Origin: Bifidobacterium commune
GTDB taxonomy: Bacteria; Actinomycetota; Actinomycetes; Actinomycetales; Bifidobacteriaceae
Length of the DNA: 64,000 nt
Direction of reading: 5' to 3'
Assembly: GCF_900094885.1 (NCBI RefSeq)
Contig: NZ_FMBL01000003.1
Location: 120,336 to 184,335, forward strand
Of this stretch, positions 55,232-62,738 are shown one piece after another (position 1 is the stretch's first letter; the number at the start of each line of letters is the position of its first letter). A model generated the notes under the pieces. It was not told the origin of the DNA and made no database searches. It saw only the letters and a list, made by a program, of their open reading frames with translations. The translations under genes and the position numbers were made by a program.

Positions 55232-56206
55232 TCAGGCCGAAATCATGTTCCAGCCTTTGTTGATGACATCGGCGTAGATTTCGTCCGGGTCGATGCGACG
55301 TAGCTCCTCGCTCAGGCAGTCCTCGAGCGTTCGCAGCGGCATGGCTACGCGTTGCGAGGCCTGGCCGGGCTGGCTGATGATGGCTTCGCGCGAATCTGGG
55401 CGTTCTACGGAGATCACACCATCCGAACGGGTTAGATAGACTCCGGTCACGCCGTCGGCGCCATCTTGGTATTCGACGTCCACGGGAACATTGAGCTCCA
55501 ACGCAAGCCAAGCGGCGAGCAGTTCCACCGGAAGATAATCGCGCTGACTGGTTACCCTTACGCTTTCGACCGGCAGATGCGGAGGTTGGTCGAGGGTGGT
55601 GGCCACCATTGCGCGCCAGATGGTCACACGCGTCCATGAAAAATCGATGTCTTTCGGTTCCCAATTGGAGCGAAGCGTGGCGAAGGTCTTGTCCGGGGTG
55701 CTCGAACGCCGTGCGTCCGTGATGCGGCTTCCGGCCATTGCTCCCAACGGATCGCTGGAAGGGTTGTCCGGAGGGTTGGTCGGCCACCATGTCACGACCG
55801 GTGCGTCGGGCACCAGCAGCGGTATCACCAAGGTGTCGGTGTGCTGGCACAGTCCGTTGCGCGGGCGCAAAACGATGACCTCGCCGGCCCCGGCATCCGC
55901 GCCGAAGCGAACCTGCGCGTCGAGGTCGGTCTCCTCATCGGTGGAATCGGTGACATAGCACTCCGGTTCCTTGTCGATGTCGCAGAACGGCAGTTCCTTG
56001 GTTTCCGGAACGATTGCGATTACGCGGCAAGGATGCTCACGGCCTGCGAAATTGGCAATTTTTAGCGCATTTTCGAGTTCCTGATCATCCGTTGAGATAA
56101 TCAGTGTCAGAACTCGGTCGTTACCGGCCTCGCCACGCTGCTGATGCAATTCCTCGATTTTGCGTGCGATGGCACTGGTTTGGGTATTGGGCATTTTGAT
56201 GATCAT
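55232..56206 (-). CDS. opcA: Glucose-6-phosphate dehydrogenase assembly protein OpcA
   Basis: 324 residues from ATG 56206, which overlaps the zwf stop as ATGA, so translation is coupled (the frame upstream is a zwf shadow). Sequence features typical of actinobacterial OpcA: RVLTLIISTDD, EVIVLRPRNGLCQHTDTLVI, PLLVPDAPVVTWWPTNPPDN and FSWTRVTIWRAMVATTLDQ. OpcA is needed for full activity or redox control of Zwf in actinobacteria and cyanobacteria. Position directly after zwf is the standard arrangement. Confidence 0.95.
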   Translation of the reverse strand: MIIKMPNTQTSAIARKIEELHQQRGEAGNDRVLTLIISTDDQELENALKIANFAGREHPCRVIAIVPETKELPFCDIDKEPECYVTDSTDEETDLDAQVRFGADAGAGEVIVLRPRNGLCQHTDTLVIPLLVPDAPVVTWWPTNPPDNPSSDPLGAMAGSRITDARRSSTPDKTFATLRSNWEPKDIDFSWTRVTIWRAMVATTLDQPPHLPVESVRVTSQRDYLPVELLAAWLALELNVPVDVEYQDGADGVTGVYLTRSDGVISVERPDSREAIISQPGQASQRVAMPLRTLEDCLSEELRRIDPDEIYADVINKGWNMISA

Positions 56207-57741
56207 GGCATCCTCCAATGGCGTCCATCGCGTGCAAGCATATCGTCGGCTTCTTTCGGGCCCCATGTGCCGGAGCGGTATGGCTGCGGCTGGCCGAGCG
56301 TGGACCAATATTCCTCGATCGGGTCGAGGATCTCCCAGCTCAGGTCCACTTCTTTGGTGGTCGGGAACAGTGGCGGGTCGCCGAGCAAAACGTCGAGAAT
56401 CAGGCGTTCGTAGGCTTCTGGGGAGTTTTCGGTGAAGCTGCGGCCGTAGCTGAAGTCCATCGATACATCACGCACTTCCATGGCGGCGGCGCCCGGAACC
56501 TTCGCGCCGAAGCGCATGGTGACGCCCTCGTTGGGCTGCACGCGAATGACGATGGCGTTGTTGCCCAGCTCGCGTACGGCGGTCTGCTCGAAAGGCAGAT
56601 GTGGTGCACGTTTGAACACCACGGCGATTTCCGTGACACGCTTGCCCAAGCGCTTGCCGGTGCGCAGATAGAACGGCACGCCCGCCCAGCGGCGCGTGTC
56701 GACATTCAGCGTGATGGCTGCGTAGGTTTCGGTGGTGCTGGACTGATCGATGCCTTTTTCATCAAGGTATCCGCACGCCTGCTGTGAATCTTGCCAACCG
56801 GCTGCATACTGGCCTCGCGCGGTGTAGGCACCGAGGTCTTTGGGCAGGCGGACCGCGGAAAGCACTTTGGTCTTTTCTGCCGTCAGGTCGGATGCTGCGA
56901 AGCTCACCGGTTCTTCCATTGCGGTCAGGGCCATCAGTTGCAAAAGATGGTTCTGGATGACATCACGCGCAGCGCCGATGCCGTCATAATAGCCGGCGCG
57001 GCCACCGATGCCAATGTCCTCGGCCATGGTGATTTGTACGTGGTCAACGTAGTTGGCGTTCCAGATCGGCTCGAACATGGAGTTGGCAAAACGCAATGCC
57101 AACATGTTCTGGACGGTTTCCTTGCCGAGGTAATGGTCGATGCGGAACACGGAACTCGGATCAAAGACCTCGGAAACAACGCGATCGAGTTCCTGTGCAC
57201 TTTCGAGATCGTGTCCGAACGGCTTCTCGATGATGACTCGACGCCATGCGTTCTCGCTGGATTTGGCCAGTCCCGAGTCCGCAAGTTGCTTGGAAACAAG
57301 CGGGAATGCGCTTGGCGGCACGGACATGTAGAACGCGTGGTTGCCACGGGTGCCGCGGTCGCGGTCGAGTTCCTGCACGGTCTGGCTCAACCGCTCGAAG
57401 GCCGCCTTGTCGTCGAAGGTTCCCTGCACGAAGCGGATGCCCTTGGCCAAGTTGTTCCAAGTGGTCTCGCGGAACGGTGTGCGGCAGTGCGCCTGTACGT
57501 TTTCCTTGACGAAGTCAGCGAAAGCTTCGTTGCTCCAGTCACGGCGACCAAAGCCGGTCAATCCGAAGCTTGGTGGAAGCAAGCCTCGATTGGCCAGATC
57601 GTAGATGGCGGGAAGCAGTTTCTTTTTCGACAGGTCACCGGTGACGCCGAAAATCACCAAGCTGCAAGGCCCGGCAATGCGTGGCAGTCGTAAGTCTCGC
57701 GGGTCACGCAGGGGATTGGCCCAAGAAGTTTGTTCACTCAT
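56203..57741 (-). CDS. zwf: Glucose-6-phosphate 1-dehydrogenase
   Basis: 512 residues. NADP-binding VIFGVTGDLSKKKLLPAIYD near residue 30, catalytic RIDHYLGKETVQNML near 200, then PIWNANYVDHVQITMAED and WAGVPFYLRTGKRLGK. It oxidises glucose-6-phosphate to the lactone. It is first in the zwf-opcA-pgl operon. TACACT (plus-strand 57749-57754) ends 7 nt before ATG 57741 and there is no Shine-Dalgarno, so the mRNA is probably leaderless. Confidence 0.97.
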   Translation of the reverse strand: MSEQTSWANPLRDPRDLRLPRIAGPCSLVIFGVTGDLSKKKLLPAIYDLANRGLLPPSFGLTGFGRRDWSNEAFADFVKENVQAHCRTPFRETTWNNLAKGIRFVQGTFDDKAAFERLSQTVQELDRDRGTRGNHAFYMSVPPSAFPLVSKQLADSGLAKSSENAWRRVIIEKPFGHDLESAQELDRVVSEVFDPSSVFRIDHYLGKETVQNMLALRFANSMFEPIWNANYVDHVQITMAEDIGIGGRAGYYDGIGAARDVIQNHLLQLMALTAMEEPVSFAASDLTAEKTKVLSAVRLPKDLGAYTARGQYAAGWQDSQQACGYLDEKGIDQSSTTETYAAITLNVDTRRWAGVPFYLRTGKRLGKRVTEIAVVFKRAPHLPFEQTAVRELGNNAIVIRVQPNEGVTMRFGAKVPGAAAMEVRDVSMDFSYGRSFTENSPEAYERLILDVLLGDPPLFPTTKEVDLSWEILDPIEEYWSTLGQPQPYRSGTWGPKEADDMLARDGRHWRMP

Positions 57742-57748
57742 GCTTTCA

Positions 57749-57754
57749 AGTGTA
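57749..57754 (-). promoter_or_regulatory. -10 hexamer TACACT for a leaderless zwf mRNA
   Basis: On the minus strand TACACT is followed by 7 nt and then ATG of zwf, the spacing expected when transcription begins at the start codon. Confidence 0.5.
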
Positions 57755-57849
57755 GCGGTAAAGCGCTGGTCTGTAAGCAGAAAATCAACCGGTGGTCAAC
57801 TTTGTCGCCCTAATCACAGTTGGATATGTTGCCTGTTCGGCAGAAACGA

Positions 57850-57917
57850 CAAAGGCCGGCCGGACTGACCGAGATGGGAAGAAATTCCACTCTTTCGGTT
57901 CGTCCAGTCGACCTTTG
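57850..57917 (-). terminator. Imperfect terminator hairpin downstream of nrdF
   Basis: CAAAGG at one end pairs with CCTTTG at the other, and CGGAC.GACCGA with TCGGTTCGTCC inside. It lies just after the nrdF stop and before the zwf promoter. Confidence 0.55.
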
Positions 57918-57930
57918 TACTGGTGTTTAG

Positions 57931-58980
57931 TTAGAAGTCCCAGTCGTCGTCGTCGGTTGCTTCGGCGTTGCCGATGACGTAGGAGGAGCCGGAGCCGGAG
58001 AAGAAGTCGTGGTTCTCATCGGCCGAAGGGGAGAGCGCGGCGATGATCTCGGGGCTCACCTTGGTTTCGGCGGCGGTGAACTCGGCTTCGTAGCCCAGGT
58101 TCATCAGGGTCTTGTTGGCGTTGTAGCGGACGAATGCCTGCACGTCGTCGATGAAGTCAAAGCCTTCGTAAACCTGGTCGGAGTACTTGACCTCAAGCTG
58201 GTAAAGCTGCTCGAGCAGCTCCATCGTATACTTCTTAAGCATTTCCTGGTCTGCCTGAGTGCGATGCTCAAGGTGACGCTGATACTTGTAGCCGGAGTAG
58301 TAGCCGTGGATGGCCTTGTCGCGCAGGATAAGGCGGATCATGTCGGCAGTGTTCATCAGCTTTGCGCGGCTGGAGAAGTAGAGCGGCAGGTAGAAGCCTG
58401 CGTAGAGGAGCAGCGAGGAGAGCATAACCGCCGCGACCTTGCGCTTAAGCGGGTCGTCGGACTGGTACTGCTCCATGACGATGCGCACGCGCTCCTGCAC
58501 CAGATCGTTGCCAACGGCCCAGCGGTAGGCTTCGTCGATCTGCTCGGAAGAGCAAAGTGTAGAGAAAATTGAGGAATACGAACGGGCGTGCACCGACTGC
58601 ATGAAGGCGATGTTGGTATAGATGGCCTGCTCGTGCTCGGTAAGCGCATCGGGAATCTGAACAAGCTCGCCCACGGTGGCCTGCTCGGTGTCGAGCGTGG
58701 TCAGGCCGGTGAAGACACGCACGGTGGTCTGACGTTCGTGTTCGGTCATGGAACGCCAGGTCGGGATGTCGTTGCTCAGCGGCACCTTCTCAGGCAGCCA
58801 GAAGTTGGCGATGAGACGGTTCCAGACCTCGAGGTCCTTGTCGTCTTGGATGTTGTTCCAGTTCACGGGGCGGATGCGCATGGACTTGGGGTCCGCGCCT
58901 TTGGCGAAGGCCGTTGACCACTGCGGTGGAGTCAGCGATTCTGCCATCATCTTATCGTCGGCGAGTTTGACCTCTGTCAT
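57931..58980 (-). CDS. nrdF: Class Ib ribonucleotide reductase, beta subunit
   Basis: 349 residues from ATG 58980 (GAAGGAAACATTC upstream; ATG 59004 is in frame but lacks such a site). Ferritin-like R2 fold with metal ligands in FTGLTTLDTEQATVGE, EHEQAIYTNIAFMQSVHARS and NDLVQERVRIVMEQYQSDD; the radical Tyr follows in SVHARSYSSIF or the near helix. The form is NrdF. It makes the radical for NrdE to reduce ribonucleoside diphosphates. No nrdH, nrdI or nrdE lies beside it: the upstream neighbour is a divergent permease. Two NrdR-type boxes sit about 140-190 bp upstream. Confidence 0.95.
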   Translation of the reverse strand: MTEVKLADDKMMAESLTPPQWSTAFAKGADPKSMRIRPVNWNNIQDDKDLEVWNRLIANFWLPEKVPLSNDIPTWRSMTEHERQTTVRVFTGLTTLDTEQATVGELVQIPDALTEHEQAIYTNIAFMQSVHARSYSSIFSTLCSSEQIDEAYRWAVGNDLVQERVRIVMEQYQSDDPLKRKVAAVMLSSLLLYAGFYLPLYFSSRAKLMNTADMIRLILRDKAIHGYYSGYKYQRHLEHRTQADQEMLKKYTMELLEQLYQLEVKYSDQVYEGFDFIDDVQAFVRYNANKTLMNLGYEAEFTAAETKVSPEIIAALSPSADENHDFFSGSGSSYVIGNAEATDDDDWDF

Positions 58981-59120
58981 GAATGTTTCCTTCTTTTGTG
59001 CCAATTTTCAACGTTTTACTGGCATCTGCAACAGCTGACCAGCTGCTCGCAAACACTTGCCGGGGATGTTCATTCTCCGGCATTCCATTGACATAGAGCG
59101 GCTAGTTTCCAACGCCGACA

Positions 59121-59167
59121 ACACTACATCTAGTGACGCGGCAAAGTGATACCTCTACATATGGTAA
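59121..59167 (-). promoter_or_regulatory. Tandem NrdR boxes upstream of nrdF
   Basis: Box 1, ACACTACATCTAGTGA (59121-59136), fits the NrdR consensus acaCwAtATaTwGtGt well. Box 2, CCTCTACATATGGTAA (59152-59167), shares 11 of 16 positions with box 1. The starts are 31 bp apart, the three-turn spacing at which NrdR binds cooperatively. They lie between nrdF and the divergent permease; nrdF is the expected target. Confidence 0.7.
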
Positions 59168-59469
59168 TCGGTAGATGACAGATTCGCTTGGCGGCACGCG
59201 GTGAATAACAGTGAGTGTGAGTTAAATAACATGGATAGGCACTATATCGAATGTGTATAGGTGGTGGTGACGACCGTGCGCGGCCCGTCAGGTTTGTCGT
59301 GAATATTGCATGTATATATGTCACTATGCGAAATATCGGAGCATTAAACCGACGCGATACAGTACTTTGATCCCTAGAGCCGAGAATCAAAAGTGGCCGG
59401 CAAGACTGGCGACATTAATGCGATTCGACATGGTTTGCTTTCATGTATTGAGAAAACGAAGGGTTAGGT

Positions 59470-60903
59470 ATGATGACGTTCAAGGAACGTATATTCCGAA
59501 AAGAGGATCCCGGCGTTTATGAGCAGAAAGATGCTCATTTGGAGCGCACATTGCGTGTGCGGGACTTCTTGGCGCTGGGTCTGGGAACCATCGTATCCAC
59601 GGCTATTTTCACTTTGCCCGGAACTGTAGCAGCTCAGCACGCTGGTCCTGCAGTGGTGATTTCTTTCTTGGCTGCCGGTCTGGTCGCAGGTCTGGTGGCT
59701 TTCGCCTACGCGGAAATGGCTTCTGCGTTGCCGTTCGCAGGCTCAGCGTATTCCTGGATCAACGTCATTTTCGGTGAAGTCTTCGGGTGGATCTCCGGTT
59801 GGGCTCTGCTGGCCGAATACTTCATCGCTGTGGCCTTCGTCGGTTCCGGCTTGTCGGCCAATTTCCGCGGTTTGATTGCCCCTCTTGGGTGGACTCTGCC
59901 GAAGATGCTGGCCAATCCCTTCGGTACCGATGGCGGTGTGATCGACCTGATTTCCGTAATTGCCATTCTCGCAGTGGCCTTCCTGCTTTCTCGCGGAGCC
60001 ACCGAAACCAGTCGAATTGAAAACGTTCTTGTTGTTTTCAAGGTTTTGGTTATTTTGCTCTTCATCGTGGTCGGTTGCACTGCGATCAAGCCGGAGAACT
60101 ACGTTCCCTTTATTCCTGAGTTCCATCTCAATGCTGATGGGTCAGCCTTCGGTGGCTGGCAGGGGATTTATGCCGGCGTCTCAATGATCTTCCTTGCGTA
60201 CATCGGTTTCGATTCCATCGCAGCCAATTCCGCGGAAGCCAAGGAACCCGCCAAGACGATGCCTCGCGGGATTCTCGGCTCCCTTGCCATCGCCGTCGTG
60301 TTGTTCATGGCGGTGTCGCTTGTTCTAGTCGGCATGTTCCACTACCCGGAGTACGCCAACAACGCCGAACCGGTGGGCTGGGCCTTGCGTCAAAGCGGCC
60401 ACCCAATTATTGCCGCCATCGTTTCGTCCGTGGCTTGCATCGGTATGTTCACTGCGTTGATCGGCATGATGATGGCCGGCTCCCGACTGATTTACTCCTT
60501 TGGACGTGATGGTTTGCTTCCCGGCTGGTTGGGCAAGATTGACAAGAAGCACCTGCCGAACAACGCCTTGCTGACGCTGACGATCTTCGCTGTGGTCATC
60601 GGCTCCATCTTCCCGTTCGCCTTCCTGAGCCAGCTGATTTCGGCCGGCACCTTGATCGCCTTCATGTTCGTCTCGCTCGGTATCTACGGTCTGCGCAAGC
60701 GCGAAGGCAAGGATATCGCCGAGCCCGGGTTCAAGATGCCGTTCTATCCGGTGATGCCCGCTCTTGCTTTCCTGGGCTCTTTGATTGTGTTCATGGGACT
60801 GAGTAACGATGCAAAAATCTACGCATTCGGCTGGTTCGTCTTCGGTCTGATTGTCTATTTCTGCTACGGAATGCGGCGTTCTGCATTAAGCAAAGCGAAG
60901 TAA
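59470..60903 (+). CDS. APC-superfamily amino acid permease (CAT/YfnA-like)
   Basis: 477 residues, about 12 to 13 membrane helices. Signatures: LALGLGTIVSTAIFTLPGTV, FAYAEMASALPFAGSAYSWI, FLAYIGFDSIAANSAEAKEP and GSRLIYSFGRDGLLPGW, as in the cationic amino acid transporter group that also includes YfnA- and BCAA/GABA-type permeases of Gram-positives. ATG 59470 follows GAAGGGTTAGG. The class III PLP enzyme starts 10 nt after the stop, so the two are co-transcribed and the permease probably carries the enzyme's substrate or product. Confidence 0.88.
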   Translation: MMTFKERIFRKEDPGVYEQKDAHLERTLRVRDFLALGLGTIVSTAIFTLPGTVAAQHAGPAVVISFLAAGLVAGLVAFAYAEMASALPFAGSAYSWINVIFGEVFGWISGWALLAEYFIAVAFVGSGLSANFRGLIAPLGWTLPKMLANPFGTDGGVIDLISVIAILAVAFLLSRGATETSRIENVLVVFKVLVILLFIVVGCTAIKPENYVPFIPEFHLNADGSAFGGWQGIYAGVSMIFLAYIGFDSIAANSAEAKEPAKTMPRGILGSLAIAVVLFMAVSLVLVGMFHYPEYANNAEPVGWALRQSGHPIIAAIVSSVACIGMFTALIGMMMAGSRLIYSFGRDGLLPGWLGKIDKKHLPNNALLTLTIFAVVIGSIFPFAFLSQLISAGTLIAFMFVSLGIYGLRKREGKDIAEPGFKMPFYPVMPALAFLGSLIVFMGLSNDAKIYAFGWFVFGLIVYFCYGMRRSALSKAK

Positions 60904-60912
60904 GGGACGGAG

Positions 60913-62253
60913 ATGTCGGGCAACAACGAACAGCTATTGGCTCGCGAAAACGAATTCCTCTCTTCCGCGGTGCGAATCAAGTATTTCGATATCGTCATTC
61001 AGAAGGCGCAGGGAGCTTTGCTGACCGATGCCGACGGCCGCGAATACATCGATTTGCTGGCCAGCGCTTCCGCGACCAACGTCGGGCATTGCCATCCCCA
61101 TGTAGTGGAGGCAATTCAGGAGCAGGCCGCTGAACTGATTCAATATACGCCGGCCTATTTCGCCAGTGGCCCTGAGGTTGAATCGTCGCAGCGTCTCGCG
61201 CAGCTGGCTCCGATAAGCGGGCCGGTTAAGGTCGCTTGGGGCAATTCCGGTTCGGAAGTCAACGATGCGATTATCAAGTTCGCGCGTGGCTACACTGGAC
61301 GCCAGTACATCGTCAGCTATACGGGTGCCTATCACGGTTCCACATATGGCTCGATGTCTCTGTCGTCGGTCAGCTTGAATATGAGCCGCAGCATGGCTCC
61401 GATGCTTCCGGGAGTAGTCAAGCTACCGTTCCCTGATCTGCATGACCGACTGCCCGGCGAGAGTGAGAGCGAGTTTGTTGAGCGTATGGTTGCCGCTTTC
61501 AAACTGCCGTTCGAAACCTATCTTCCGGCCGAGGAGGTCGCCGCGATCGTCATTGAGCCGATTCAAGGTGATGGTGGCATTGTGAAGGCACCTCAGGCTT
61601 ATATGGAGTTCATCTGGAAGTTTGCGCGCGAGCATGGAATCGTGCTCGCGATTGATGAGGTCAACCAAGGCATGGGTCGCACCGGCAAGTGGTGGTCCAT
61701 TCAGAACTTCGGTCTTGAACCCGATCTGATGACCGTCGGAAAGTCGATCGCCTCCGGCCTGCCGCTGAGCGCGCTTGTAGGGCGAGCGGAAATCATGGAT
61801 TCTCTGGGTTCTCCTGCTCACGCCTTCACAACGGCCGGCAATCCGGTTACGGCGGCTGCGGCGAATGCCACGCTGGATGTCATCGAGCAGGAACACCTTC
61901 TCGAACGTTCCGCGAAGCTGGGTCCGAAGGTTCAGGCCTACTTCGAAAAGAAACGCGAACAGTACGATTTCATCGGCGATATCCGCTTCTACGGCTTGGA
62001 CGGCGCCGTCGATATCATCGATTCGAAAACCGGCAAGGGTGATGAGGCAGCTACCACCAAACTGATTTATCGCATGTTTGAACTGGGGGTCATCATCATC
62101 AGCCTGCGCGGCTACATTCTGCGTTTCCAGCCGCCGCTGGTCATTACTGACGAACAGTTGCAGCAGGCCTTCGATGCCTTCGATCAGGCGCTGTCCGAAT
62201 TGGCGGCAGGCAAGTTGAGCCTGCCTGAGGATGCAGCAAATATTGGTTGGTAG
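60913..62253 (+). CDS. Class III PLP enzyme, isoleucine 2-epimerase-like
   Basis: 446 residues, fold-type I. PLP-binding motifs: WGNSGSEVNDAIIKFARGYT, SYTGAYHGSTYGSMSLS, VLAIDEVNQGMGRTGKWW and the Schiff-base Lys in MTVGKSIASGLPLSALVG. The whole length follows my recollection of Lactobacillus buchneri isoleucine 2-epimerase rather than GABA aminotransferase: EYIDLLASASATNVGHCHP, LIQYTPAYF, SLNMSRSMAPMLPGVV and the C-terminal IGW. Such enzymes interconvert L-isoleucine and D-allo-isoleucine and racemise other branched-chain amino acids without net transamination. An aminotransferase role remains possible. GGGACGGAG precedes ATG 60913. It forms an operon with the upstream permease. Confidence 0.85.
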   Translation: MSGNNEQLLARENEFLSSAVRIKYFDIVIQKAQGALLTDADGREYIDLLASASATNVGHCHPHVVEAIQEQAAELIQYTPAYFASGPEVESSQRLAQLAPISGPVKVAWGNSGSEVNDAIIKFARGYTGRQYIVSYTGAYHGSTYGSMSLSSVSLNMSRSMAPMLPGVVKLPFPDLHDRLPGESESEFVERMVAAFKLPFETYLPAEEVAAIVIEPIQGDGGIVKAPQAYMEFIWKFAREHGIVLAIDEVNQGMGRTGKWWSIQNFGLEPDLMTVGKSIASGLPLSALVGRAEIMDSLGSPAHAFTTAGNPVTAAAANATLDVIEQEHLLERSAKLGPKVQAYFEKKREQYDFIGDIRFYGLDGAVDIIDSKTGKGDEAATTKLIYRMFELGVIIISLRGYILRFQPPLVITDEQLQQAFDAFDQALSELAAGKLSLPEDAANIGW

Positions 62254-62304
62254 GTAGTGCAGCAAACTGTCGTTTTGAAGTAATCGGCGACCCATTGAAT
62301 TGAT

Positions 62305-62340
62305 TGAGCCCGCCGCCAGTTCACGCTGGTGGCGGGCTCA
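62305..62340 (+). terminator. Terminator of the permease-epimerase operon
   Basis: TGAGCCCGCCGCCAG pairs with CTGGTGGCGGGCTCA around TTCACG, 52 nt after the stop. Confidence 0.82.
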
Positions 62341-62664
62341 ACGTTACGGGGAATTTTGTAAGTGGTAACAAGTTTTACTTGAGTTTAAAATACCTCATCC
62401 TATTTCAACGATGGCCCAGGAATGTTAGGCTTCGTGATGAGCCTCGCCTTGTTTGTGTTTGAAATGCTATCTGGCCGTCTTTGGCATAGTCCGAACATGT
62501 AGGAACGACTTTACTTAGGGGCGAAAAGATTCGGTTATTGTTTTTGCGCGCGTCTGCGACGGTGCGGACAGGTGCCGTCGTATGCCGATTTTCATGGTGG
62601 TAGCGGTTAGAAAGGTGATTTGCTTGGCTTGTTTTGCAAAGTGTCGTATGCGATATTGATGGAA
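62341..62664. other. Intergenic region without recognisable genes
   Basis: A minus-strand frame of 91 codons (62405-62680) has no recognisable domain, no ribosome-binding site and overlaps a terminator arm; I do not accept it as a gene. No other feature is seen. Confidence 0.5.
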
Positions 62665-62714
62665 TTGTTCGGGGCCGCACGCTTCAGATGGATAGAGCGG
62701 GCGGCCCCGAACAA
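62665..62714 (-). terminator. Terminator of the LRR surface protein gene
   Basis: TTGTTCGGGGCCGC is matched exactly by GCGGCCCCGAACAA across a 22-nt loop that can form a smaller inner stem, 25 nt after the stop on the minus strand. Confidence 0.75.
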
Positions 62715-62738
62715 AGGTTCGGTTTTTCTATTGTGGTT

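Noticed and set aside
55098..55850. Upstream extension of the pgl frame (251 codons)
   Set aside because: It overlaps opcA on the same strand in another frame. OpcA is clearly real, and pgl has a good ribosome-binding site at 55097.
62405..62680. 91-codon minus-strand open frame
   Set aside because: No domain, no ribosome-binding site, unusual composition, and it overlaps the arm of the LRR gene terminator.
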